From CAYXVB01 sp964467785 (GTDB lineage: Bacteria; Bdellovibrionota; UBA1018): a stretch of DNA of 8,959 nt. Position numbers and translations under genes: made by a program. Below are positions 1 through 6,227 of this stretch, in pieces; the first letter of the stretch is position 1, and each line of letters begins with the position of its first letter. The notes beneath the pieces were generated by a model. It was not told the DNA's origin. It searched no databases and worked only from the letters and a program-made list of their open reading frames with translations. The stretch lies in assembly GCA_964467785.1 (NCBI GenBank), contig CAYXVB010000147.1:1-8959 (forward strand). Reading direction: 5' to 3'.

Positions 1-111
1 CACGGTGTCTCAGGCAGCGTAACAAAACTGTCTACCGAATCGGGTCAAGCCCAAAGGAACGGGCCAAGTGAAAAGAAGCCGGGGAGAATGCGGTTCCAGA
101 TTCCCGCTTGA
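1..111 (+). other. Possible 3' end of an upstream + strand gene (frame uncertain)
   Basis: Two + strand frames run in from the left edge and could each be the tail of a gene. One is open from base 1 to a TGA at 109-111 (36 residues, hydrophilic, ending in FQIPA). The other is open from base 3 to a TGA at 69-71 (22 residues, basic, ending in SSPKERAK). Neither is long enough to recognise or to choose between by composition, and no start lies inside the window. The stretch may equally be noncoding leader for the tRNA. Nothing else was seen in bases 1-107. Confidence 0.2.
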
Positions 112-136
112 AACCATAAATCTCTTACGCTAAGGT
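108..136 (+). promoter_or_regulatory. Weak sigma70-like promoter candidate for the tRNA
   Basis: TTGAAA at 108-113 (four of six bases match TTGACA in order, plus the final A) is followed after exactly 17 bases by TAAGGT at 131-136, which matches TATAAT only at the first two and last positions. Transcription would start near 143, about 15 bases before the tRNA. The spacing is ideal but the -10 box is poor, so this is only a candidate. Confidence 0.3.
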
Positions 137-157
137 GCCTTCATCTCGCGCTTAAGT

Positions 158-233
158 GGGGACGTAGCTCAGTTGGTAGAGCGTCGCGTTCGCAATGCGA
201 AGGTCAGGGGTTCGACTCCCCTCGTCTCCACCA
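158..233 (+). tRNA. tRNA-Ala (anticodon CGC)
   Basis: The complete cloverleaf can be folded by eye. The acceptor stem 158-164 pairs with 223-229, the D stem 167-170 with 179-182, the anticodon stem 184-188 with 196-200, and the T stem 206-210 with 218-222 around a TTCGACT loop. The seven-base anticodon loop has CGC at 191-193, which reads GCG alanine codons. The acceptor stem contains a G3:U70 wobble pair (160 with 227), the classic alanine identity element, which supports the assignment independently. The discriminator base is A230 and CCA is encoded at 231-233. The gene stands alone in the window, on the strand opposite to the long operon. Confidence 0.97.
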
Positions 234-409
234 ATCCTCTAAAATTTAATCATACATTGAGCGCCTCGTGGCGGCGTTCTTCAGATCGTCCGTTGAATGT
301 CGGTTTCCCGGATCAATCTCAGGAACTGCTCATTTATAGTTCGCATATCCTTAGCGCCAACTCAGCCCGGCAAAAAAAGCACCCACCTAAGAAGGTCGAT
401 GTATCGCGT
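234..409. other. Noncoding gap between tRNA and convergent gene train
   Basis: I see no convincing gene here. On the + strand an imperfect six-pair hairpin (260-265 with 273-278, one G:T pair, loop of seven) is followed by CTTC and could weakly terminate the tRNA transcript. On the - strand a four-pair hairpin (396-393 with 388-385) is followed six bases later by seven T residues (378-372), a poor match to an intrinsic terminator for the operon. Both genes converge on this gap, so terminators are expected, but neither structure is strong. An open + strand frame running through the tRNA and this gap has no protein-like features. Confidence 0.4.
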
Positions 410-532
410 TCAAGGAAGAGGCTGAACTCGAACGACGAGATCCGTGTGCGCATCCTCAGCCCAGCCATCGGTGATCTCGCGTTGAACTTCAGGATTGTCC
501 TTGAAAAGCTGGGCGAGCTGCCCGGGAACCAT
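410..532 (-). other. Out-of-frame continuation of the secreted protein gene at 489-1256
   Basis: This 40-codon stretch begins with ATG at 532-530 and ends in TGA at 412-410, in the frame one base away from the gene that overlaps it. Its translation begins MVPGQLAQLFKDN and ends VVRVQPLP, and looks like ordinary globular or helical protein, whereas the annotated frame over the same bases gives an Arg/Ala-rich tail that stops quickly. Skipping a single base at 533 would join the two as ...NEGNAIP followed by MVPGQLAQLF..., giving a 281-residue protein. It is therefore best explained as the true C-terminus of the upstream frame, separated by a one-base insertion or sequencing error. A small independent overlapping gene or a +1 ribosomal slip at CCC-A are less likely alternatives. 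Confidence 0.5.
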
Positions 533-1256
533 TGGGAATGGCGTTGCCTTCGTTGTCGACCTTGAACGCCTCTTGTTCAAAACCTGTCGAAGGCGAGTCG
601 TAAGGATATCTGACGTACTTCACCACGTTGGGCTGCGGCCTTTGGCGAGTATTGGGGTCGCCTTTGGGTTTGACCCGGACCACGCTGCCGTCCGGGCACA
701 TGAAGAATTGGATCGGCAGGGGGTTGCCTGCTTCGTCATTCAGTGTTTCGTCAGTCCTGCCAGGCCGACGGAGAAAGTCTTCGGACTTTTTGCAGTGCTG
801 CCGGCTCAATTCGGCTTCGAGGGTCACTAGAGACTTTCCCACCACGCTGAGGTCGCGCACCAAGGCCCCGTACTCGAGGCCATTCGGCAGCGGCTTGCGA
901 CTTCGGTAATCCTGGAGCGCGGCTCGGGTCATGGTCGGTAGTTCCTCTGACCAGATCGTGTCGCCGCAGAGCCGTTGGAGTTCGTCGAAGCGGTGCTTTC
1001 TGACCTGCCGCTGAGTCACCGCACCTGGAGAGCGATCCGAGTTGCAGGGGGTCAATGCGGGGGATTCGTCGTTCGCGCTTTGTGCTACAAGACTGAGATT
1101 GAACCGAAGGGCGCAGTCCGCGGACCCACGCAAAAGTTCGGGACTTGTAGGGCCAGTCTGTGTCGTGTCCGATACTCCGGCGGAAAATCCAAGTGGGGCG
1201 GAAAGTCCGGCAATCAAAAGCGGGATGGCTATCGTTCTGATCGCCCGGGATCTCAT
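489..1256 (-). CDS. Secreted protein of unknown function, probably frameshifted near its C-terminus
   Basis: I do not recognise the family. The 255-residue product starts with a typical Sec signal peptide: Arg residues at 2, 4 and 7, a hydrophobic core at about 8-24, and a plausible signal peptidase I site after FSA at residue 26. The mature part has five cysteines (48, 71, 98, 155, 187), a moderately charged middle, and a segment at about 180-235 (FFMCPDGSVVRVKPKGD, then a Tyr-rich YVRYPYD) that suggests a beta-rich exported domain. It is the last gene of the - strand train, 75 bases after the preceding stop, and has no good ribosome binding site before the ATG at 1256. The last 14 residues look unnatural, and the natural-looking continuation sits in another frame down to base 410. 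Location is inferred as periplasm or cell surface; no function is claimed. Confidence 0.72.
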   Translation of the reverse strand: MRSRAIRTIAIPLLIAGLSAPLGFSAGVSDTTQTGPTSPELLRGSADCALRFNLSLVAQSANDESPALTPCNSDRSPGAVTQRQVRKHRFDELQRLCGDTIWSEELPTMTRAALQDYRSRKPLPNGLEYGALVRDLSVVGKSLVTLEAELSRQHCKKSEDFLRRPGRTDETLNDEAGNPLPIQFFMCPDGSVVRVKPKGDPNTRQRPQPNVVKYVRYPYDSPSTGFEQEAFKVDNEGNAIPNGSRAARPAFQGQS

Positions 1257-1331
1257 TGAGATAGATTACAGGGCTGAAAGTGCTCCGGCAATCTTTTGAT
1301 GTGCGATGCGTTAATTCAGTGCCGGTTCGAG

Positions 1332-2432
1332 CTATTTACCGCGCGCCATGAAATGAAATGGCATCCGAATGAGTCCCAGAATCGTATCTATCTTGATCTC
1401 GTAGCGATCCCAGCCGGAGAGGCCAGTGCTTTGTGTGGCGGCCCAATTCCAGGATGATTCCTGGGCGACACGCGAGCATTCCTTGGCCTTTTCATGGAGC
1501 GAGACTCCGGCTTCGTGAAAGCAAGCGGGACTCACCGTATAGTTCGAGCACGGAGCCTCGACGAGCTCGCGGCAAACCGATGGAGCCACCGGGCAGCTCC
1601 GCCCTTGGCTTCGAAGTCGCCCCTCGACGGCCTCGGTCATTTCCTTCGAAACGTACTTGGAGCAATTGAGAGCTTCATCCCACGCTGGGGAGACGTATTC
1701 GGCCCAGGAGAACGTCCGCCCCCTGACAAATCCGCCTTGTTCGCAGCGAACATAGGGAGCTTGGCCGCCCAGGAGCCCGAGCCAAAAGCTCAGGCCTTTG
1801 AGATTGACGGAAAGATCCGCGTACGAATAGACGCCCGAGCCGATGTAGCCGTTCATGCCGGCCTCGTCTTCATGGCCGAAGTCGAGCGCCGTTTGTAGGT
1901 TGCCAAGCAGGAAGTATTCCCAACCCTGGCCAAAGAAGTGTCCGAGTTTGTCGGTGCCGATGATTTGGCCGTTGAGCCGAATAGTGGGAGAGAGCCAGCC
2001 GGTGATCACAAAAAGATCTGCGAAAGTGGGGGAGGACCGCCGTTCGCGGAAGGTGGGCACGCCTGCGTAGACGCCTCGATCGAAATTCACGAGGAAGGAT
2101 TGAATTCGATCGGAAGTCTCGGCGAAGTTCTCGGTGCGACCGATGGGATTGCGGCCGAGGGACTCCCAGACCGTCTTGTAAAGAGTGCGTCGATCGCAGG
2201 ATCCCGCTTCGTTCGCCTGCTTGATCGCGCGATCGATCTGCTCGTTCACGAATTCGTCCAATACCGGAAGCGAATCCCGAAGAGAGGCAATCTCCGTGTT
2301 TCGTCCCGTGAAGTTGTCGGTTTCGGCCGCCTGGGCGCCGACGCAGAAGCAGAAGCAAAAGCAAAAGCAGACCACGAGCGGGACGATTGCGAACAGCCGA
2401 AGCGAGTTCATCTTAATGAGCTTGCTGTTCAT
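1332..2432 (-). CDS. Exported cysteine-rich protein of unknown function with a GTDKLGHF motif
   Basis: The 366-residue product has a signal peptide with an odd hydrophobic core of alternating Cys and Phe (about 22-30), then VGAQA at 31-35 as a good signal peptidase I site. The mature part holds eight cysteines (79, 230, 257, 280, 287, 295, 304, 319), an even number that fits disulfides in the periplasm. Conserved-looking patches are GTDKLGHFFGQG at 159-170 (Asp161 and His165 recall the DKxxHF pattern of some membrane or envelope proteins) and SYADLSVNLKG at 203-213. I cannot name a family. I chose the ATG at 2432 because AGGAG lies ten bases upstream; the next ATG at 2411 has no such site. 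The start overlaps the upstream stop by 20 bases, so it is coupled to the oxygenase operon and may serve its product at the envelope. Confidence 0.78.
   Translation of the reverse strand: MNSKLIKMNSLRLFAIVPLVVCFCFCFCFCVGAQAAETDNFTGRNTEIASLRDSLPVLDEFVNEQIDRAIKQANEAGSCDRRTLYKTVWESLGRNPIGRTENFAETSDRIQSFLVNFDRGVYAGVPTFRERRSSPTFADLFVITGWLSPTIRLNGQIIGTDKLGHFFGQGWEYFLLGNLQTALDFGHEDEAGMNGYIGSGVYSYADLSVNLKGLSFWLGLLGGQAPYVRCEQGGFVRGRTFSWAEYVSPAWDEALNCSKYVSKEMTEAVEGRLRSQGRSCPVAPSVCRELVEAPCSNYTVSPACFHEAGVSLHEKAKECSRVAQESSWNWAATQSTGLSGWDRYEIKIDTILGLIRMPFHFMARGK
2343..2370. repeat. Hexanucleotide tandem repeat in a signal peptide coding region
   Basis: On the + strand the units are GCAGAA, GCAGAA, GCAAAA, GCAAAA and a partial GCAG, about 4.7 copies of a six-base unit. 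On the coding (-) strand it specifies alternating Cys-Phe in the hydrophobic core of the exported protein encoded at 1332-2432. Gain or loss of a unit keeps the frame and would only lengthen or shorten the signal core by two residues. Confidence 0.85.
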
Positions 2433-3192
2433 GATTCAAGTACTCCTGCGCGGCCGCGCGCGCTGCCACGAAATAGCGCCCCACCAAAAGAAGCGCGAGC
2501 ATGCGATTCAGACACAGAAATGCGCGGTAGGAAAAGATGGCATCCTCGAAGTCGATGTGATTGCGCTCAAAAAGAGCGTGCGACGCCAGGCCGATCAGCT
2601 GGGTGAGCGGTACCGCGAAGAGGAGGGAGTAGCGCCCGCTCGCGAAGGTGTAGGCAAGCAGGCCGTAGAGATAAATCATCGCCGCCGCGTGCAGCCCCAC
2701 GCAAATCGGGCTTTGATGCTTCATCAGGAAAATCTTCCAATAGTCGGAAAAGGGATGCGTCGGTAGGGCCGCTCTGATGCGATAGCGAATGGATTCCTGG
2801 TAGGCGCGTTCGTCTTCAATGGAAACCAGGCAAGGGCTTCCTGGAGCCGGCGCCTCGGTGCCGAAGAGTCGTCGAAGCTCGGGCTTGAGCTCACCAGCGA
2901 CCATCAAGCCCACCATCTTGAGCTCGCATAGGCCGGCTACCAGCGGATTGCGCAGCGTGGGCGGAATGTTCTTCTCAAAAACGAAGTGGCTGATCCAAGA
3001 AGGCGTGTAGCCAAAAAATGCGAGCAGAAGGAAGAGGGGACGGCCGGTGACCGCGAAAAGGCCGAAGTTCGAGAACATCCAAAACGTGCCCAACCCATGC
3101 ATCAGCTGGGTCTTGGGATGCAGATGAGCCGCGATGAAGACAGGCCAAAAATCATTAAAGGTGCGACGGAGCGTTTCTTGGAATTTCGTCAT
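2413..3192 (-). CDS. Mpo1-like (DUF962) membrane protein with an apparent tandem domain duplication
   Basis: The 259-residue product resembles the DUF962/Mpo1 family. In yeast, Mpo1 is an Fe(II)-dependent membrane dioxygenase that shortens 2-hydroxy fatty acids by one carbon in phytosphingosine breakdown; activity here is inferred only. The first unit shows HLHPKTQLMH at 23-32 and GYTPSWISHFVFEKNIP at 61-77, matching the family pattern HxxP...H...G and WxxHFxxExNxP. A second, diverged copy follows: KHQSPICVGLH at 158-168 and SHALFERNHIDFE at 204-216. Hydrophobic segments occur at about 38-65, 167-183 and 188-203. Most members have one such unit, so the double form is unusual. AGGAGG lies ten bases before the start, which overlaps the upstream stop in an ATGA. 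The gene follows the GH3-like enzyme and fits a role in trimming or oxidising an acyl chain. Confidence 0.85.
   Translation of the reverse strand: MTKFQETLRRTFNDFWPVFIAAHLHPKTQLMHGLGTFWMFSNFGLFAVTGRPLFLLLAFFGYTPSWISHFVFEKNIPPTLRNPLVAGLCELKMVGLMVAGELKPELRRLFGTEAPAPGSPCLVSIEDERAYQESIRYRIRAALPTHPFSDYWKIFLMKHQSPICVGLHAAAMIYLYGLLAYTFASGRYSLLFAVPLTQLIGLASHALFERNHIDFEDAIFSYRAFLCLNRMLALLLVGRYFVAARAAAQEYLNHEQQAH
2443..2447 (-). promoter_or_regulatory. Ribosome binding site AGGAG for the exported protein at 1332-2432
   Basis: AGGAG on the - strand stands ten bases before the ATG at 2432, inside the end of the upstream gene. It favours this start over the ATG at 2411, which would leave a one-base gap after the upstream stop but lacks a purine-rich leader. 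Confidence 0.5.
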
Positions 3193-4832
3193 GAGAGGGT
3201 CGCCTCCTGGGACGGGACGTCGAGATAGCGAAGAAGGCGTTGGCCTTCCTCTGGAGATTGAAGCAATGGCCGGAGCTTAACGTCGCCCGCCTTCATTCCT
3301 CGCTCGCGCACGTAATAGTCGAGGAGCTTACGTCGGAATGAGGCGACTCTCACTGCGCGGACCGCTCCGAGCTGTCCCAAGCGCCGCGCATAGGAGTAGT
3401 GGTAAGCGCCTTGAAGTCGATCTTCCCACCAAACGGCCGCCCCTGACACTCCAGCGCTCGAGTCATCGGGAATGTCCATCAATACGAGGTAGCTGGCGCG
3501 CTTCGAACACGATAAGGGAACGAAGAGATAAGTGGAACTATGGAAGCGCCGCGAGAACTCCCGCTCATGCGACGCCAGGTAGCTTGCGGATAGCTTTTCC
3601 CCGACCAAATCGCAGGAATCCCCGTCACGGCCGATGAACTCCAGGCTAGGGGTGGGATGGAGGTCCGAGCGCCGAGCTTGCACGCGGTCGCACATATCAT
3701 AGCGTAAGAATCCGCCTCTTTGAGAGATGACCAAGGAATATTCCCGATTGTTCTCCAGCTCGTCGATCCAGTGGTACCGTCCGCTCTCATCGCGGAACTC
3801 GAAAAGGACGTCGCTCAGAAAGGGGTAAGGGGTGGACTGGCCGTCCGGGCCCAGCAAGGGAAGAGTCATCGGCGCTTCGGTCGCGAGCAACCCTTTGCCT
3901 TGAAAGCTCGCATGCGGGAGCAACTCTCGGAGAGTGTGCGCGGACAAGGCGCTTCCAGCAGATTCCCAAGCCGAGACGAAGCGAAGCCGGGGCCAGAGCT
4001 CCCGTGTGCTGAGCGGTGAACGGCTGCGGAGAAGCTCAATCGAGAGGGGCGACTTGGGGATCGAACGCTCTTGGATGCGCGCTTTCCCTTCGATCAGATC
4101 GGCGATGCGCTCGCGCCGTGAGGCGAGGTGCTCCCAGAGAACCAGGAAGAGGCTCGGGTGCCAGATCGAGATGACCTCTAAGTCTTGATCCGATGCGAGA
4201 TAGGCGCAAAGCAGGTCCCTAAAATCATCCGGATCCCGGATGAACTTGAGATCCAGCGGAACACTCAGAAAGCGCCTCATGACGGCGCGCAGGATCGGAG
4301 AGAGGTACTGCGTGTCATCCTCAAAGCCGATCTTTTGCTGGACTTCCGAATCGCTTCGGAAAGAAGGAGACACGCTCATGAACACACGAAGCGAACGAAG
4401 CGTCGGACCGCAGCGCAGGAGGTCATGGAGCCAAACGCGGAAGTACCGTTCGAAGCTAGCGAGGAGCTCCGAATTATAGGGAATCAACTTTTGAGTCCCT
4501 GAACTGCCGGAGGTCTTCTCAAATAGACGAATTCCCCCAGGCGCGATGATCGCTCGCTCGGGCGCTTGCCGTTGCCTTTCGATCCACTCGCGGAATTCCG
4601 GTTGCTCGAAGCTCGTGAGCGGGATCCTTTCTCGGAACTCATCCTCGCTCATCGACGGATCTATTCGCATTTGTCGGCCGTAGTCCGTGCGCGAGTGCTG
4701 CAGCAAAAGCTGCTTCAGCAGCTCCCGTTGGGCGTGCCGGGGAGTCCGGAGGTCCATCAAAAAGCGACGATGGGAGCCATGGCTCAAAAGCCGAAGCCCG
4801 CATTGGAGCCCGCGGCTACTGAGCGCGCTCAT
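3189..4832 (-). CDS. GH3-family acyl-acid amido synthetase-like protein
   Basis: GH3 enzymes belong to the adenylate-forming superfamily: they activate a carboxylate with ATP and join it to an amino acid or other amine. From the ATG at 4832 the product has 547 residues, close to the family's usual 550-600. Visible landmarks in order are the nucleotide-binding loop TSGSSGTQKLIPY at 107-119, LLATEAP at 315-321 (place of the usual SSEG/ATEG motif), RYDMCD at 377-382 (usual RYRxGD; Gly replaced by Cys), FIGRDGDSCDLVGEKLS at 399-415, and a C-terminal GDVKLRPL at 516-523. No transmembrane segment is evident. GAGG six bases upstream supports the start at 4832 over an ATG at 4871. It overlaps the upstream gene by 17 bases and the downstream gene by 4. 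In this operon it most plausibly conjugates the carboxyl group of the oxidised product; the substrate is unknown. Confidence 0.9.
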   Translation of the reverse strand: MSALSSRGLQCGLRLLSHGSHRRFLMDLRTPRHAQRELLKQLLLQHSRTDYGRQMRIDPSMSEDEFRERIPLTSFEQPEFREWIERQRQAPERAIIAPGGIRLFEKTSGSSGTQKLIPYNSELLASFERYFRVWLHDLLRCGPTLRSLRVFMSVSPSFRSDSEVQQKIGFEDDTQYLSPILRAVMRRFLSVPLDLKFIRDPDDFRDLLCAYLASDQDLEVISIWHPSLFLVLWEHLASRRERIADLIEGKARIQERSIPKSPLSIELLRSRSPLSTRELWPRLRFVSAWESAGSALSAHTLRELLPHASFQGKGLLATEAPMTLPLLGPDGQSTPYPFLSDVLFEFRDESGRYHWIDELENNREYSLVISQRGGFLRYDMCDRVQARRSDLHPTPSLEFIGRDGDSCDLVGEKLSASYLASHEREFSRRFHSSTYLFVPLSCSKRASYLVLMDIPDDSSAGVSGAAVWWEDRLQGAYHYSYARRLGQLGAVRAVRVASFRRKLLDYYVRERGMKAGDVKLRPLLQSPEEGQRLLRYLDVPSQEATLS

Positions 4833-5493
4833 GGGCGACCTCGGCGGAAAAGAGGTGATTGACGGGCCCATGGGTCCCGTAAGGAAGGCTGACTTTGCTT
4901 TCCACTCGAACGCCGGGCCCGAGCGCCGTGTGCGCGCCGATCAAGCAGTCCGATCCGATCTCAACTTCCTTGACGTAGAGCCGAAGCCCTTTTTTGGTCT
5001 TCATGACGACATGGGAACAAAGGTCCACCTCATGCCCGAAGATCACCGAGTCGCCGATCTTCACCAATGATCGATCAAGGATCTGCACTCGCGGCGTCCA
5101 GTAAACGCCTCGGCCCACTACAGAACCCCAGAGCCTCAGCCAAGCGCTATACGCGCCAGGAACCAGGCGAAGCGCGCTCTCAATGGTCGGAAAGCTGATG
5201 TAAAGCCCTTGAAGCTGATGGCCGCCCCACCAGGGACTGTAGCTGTTGTCGACTTCAGAAGAGTCGATGCGGCTCACTTCGCTTTGCAGCGGAAAGAAGC
5301 GCTCGTGCAAACGAAAGAGAAGGGGAGCGAGCAAGTAGAGATTGAAAAGCGTCAGGGATCCGAAGACCGCTGCTGACATCAGGTCGCCGGTCGCTAATGC
5401 GCGAACCGAGAGAAGCAAGGCCGCCAAAATCGATAGGGCGTGAGCGAGTGGAAAAAAAGCGAGGATCGCGCTGAACGCCGTCATTCCGTTCAT
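4816..5493 (-). CDS. Membrane-anchored left-handed beta-helix (hexapeptide) acyltransferase-like protein
   Basis: The 225-residue product starts with two hydrophobic helices at about 4-31 and 38-61, then a short linker. A C-terminal domain at about 121-205 has the imperfect [IVL]-x-x-x-x-[GS] rhythm of the left-handed beta-helix: GSVVGRGVYW, VKIGDSVIFGHEVDL, EIGSDCLIGAHTALGPGVRV. Such domains are mostly CoA- or ACP-dependent acyl- or acetyltransferases that work as trimers; His154 or His161 could be catalytic, but this is inference. Related hexapeptide domains end some large nonribosomal peptide synthetase-like membrane proteins. The ATG at 5493 is chosen because it forms an ATGA overlap with the upstream stop and has AAGGG five bases upstream; an in-frame TTG at 5520 is less likely. 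It may acylate the oxidised lipid at the inner membrane. Confidence 0.8.
   Translation of the reverse strand: MNGMTAFSAILAFFPLAHALSILAALLLSVRALATGDLMSAAVFGSLTLFNLYLLAPLLFRLHERFFPLQSEVSRIDSSEVDNSYSPWWGGHQLQGLYISFPTIESALRLVPGAYSAWLRLWGSVVGRGVYWTPRVQILDRSLVKIGDSVIFGHEVDLCSHVVMKTKKGLRLYVKEVEIGSDCLIGAHTALGPGVRVESKVSLPYGTHGPVNHLFSAEVAHERAQ
4839..4842 (-). promoter_or_regulatory. Ribosome binding site GAGG deciding the GH3 gene start
   Basis: GAGG on the - strand lies six bases before the ATG at 4832. The alternative ATG at 4871, which would add 13 residues and overlap the upstream gene by 56 bases, has only a weak ACGGGA-like leader. The shorter start is preferred. Confidence 0.55.
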
Positions 5494-6227
5494 ACCGACC
5501 CTTTCCAAAACGCTTGCCAAAGCGAGCGATTCAACGGCGCGCCGGTGCGCTCAGGGAGTTTAAGGCTGACATGGTAAGTTCCATGGAGTCGATCCCAAAG
5601 ATTGAGATTGCCTCCGAAGTTCACGCCATAGAGATCCGAGCTATGGTGCCAAGCATGGTCGCGCGGAGAAATGATCCAACTAAACGGGGCGCGCTTGGGC
5701 CAGGCTTCGAAGCCCGCATGTCGAAGGATATCCAAGATGTTACTCAAAGCCGCGCCCCAAAGGTAGGCTTCCGGATGCCGAAGCAGGTAGAGTGCGGCTC
5801 CGTGGACCCAGACGTAGAGGATGAGGAACGTTGTCATCCAGCTGTTGCGGCTGGTCGTGAAGACGTCAAAAGTCTCGCCGGAATGATGCAGGGAATGAAA
5901 ACGCCAAAGCTTCTCGGTGTGCAACAGTCGATGGTTCCAATAATATGCGTAGTCCACGAGAACGAAACTGAGCAGAAAGGCCAAAGGCGCCGGGATATCC
6001 CATATTCCTCCAAGAGTAGGACACGCTTTGGAGAAAAGCACCACCAAGACGAAGCTCTGAAAGAGAGGCACCACGGTGCCGTGCATGGTCAGGCCAAAGA
6101 GATCGACCGCCCACTGACCGAGGGAGCGCGAGAAGAGGCGTGTGCGCCTTTCGGCGTTGGCCACAGTATAGCCCAGGATTAGCCAAAAAGTCAGCAGGAT
6201 GAGGATCAGGTCGAGATGTCTCATCAT
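5490..6227 (-). CDS. Fatty acid hydroxylase / sterol desaturase family membrane di-iron protein
   Basis: The 245-residue integral membrane protein carries the histidine signature of the fatty acid hydroxylase superfamily (PF04116 type): HRLLH at 99-103, HSLHH at 111-115 and HAWHH at 191-195, with DYAYYWNHR just before the first box. These histidines bind two irons that hydroxylate or desaturate C-H bonds in lipids such as fatty acids, sterols or carotenoids. Hydrophobic spans occur at about 5-23, 50-66, 77-97, 131-149 and 155-168. The ATG at 6227 forms an ATGA overlap with the stop of the upstream Rieske gene; the leader TGGAA is a weak ribosome binding site, so translation is probably coupled. 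A longer open frame reaching 6452 only reads the Rieske gene out of frame. Family assignment is firm; the substrate is not known. Confidence 0.95.
   Translation of the reverse strand: MMRHLDLILILLTFWLILGYTVANAERRTRLFSRSLGQWAVDLFGLTMHGTVVPLFQSFVLVVLFSKACPTLGGIWDIPAPLAFLLSFVLVDYAYYWNHRLLHTEKLWRFHSLHHSGETFDVFTTSRNSWMTTFLILYVWVHGAALYLLRHPEAYLWGAALSNILDILRHAGFEAWPKRAPFSWIISPRDHAWHHSSDLYGVNFGGNLNLWDRLHGTYHVSLKLPERTGAPLNRSLWQAFWKGSV

Noticed and set aside
158..409. The tRNA as an integration site for a mobile element
   Set aside because: No integrase, transposase or repeat of the tRNA 3' end was seen in the window.
173..565. A 130-codon + strand open frame starting inside the tRNA
   Set aside because: Its start lies within the tRNA-Ala gene and its product has no protein-like features; the right part is antisense to the secreted protein gene.
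1285..1325. Inverted repeat CCGGCA / TGCCGG in the 75-base gap between the last two genes
   Set aside because: The arms are only six bases with a loop of 29, and no T run follows, so it does not look like a terminator or operator.
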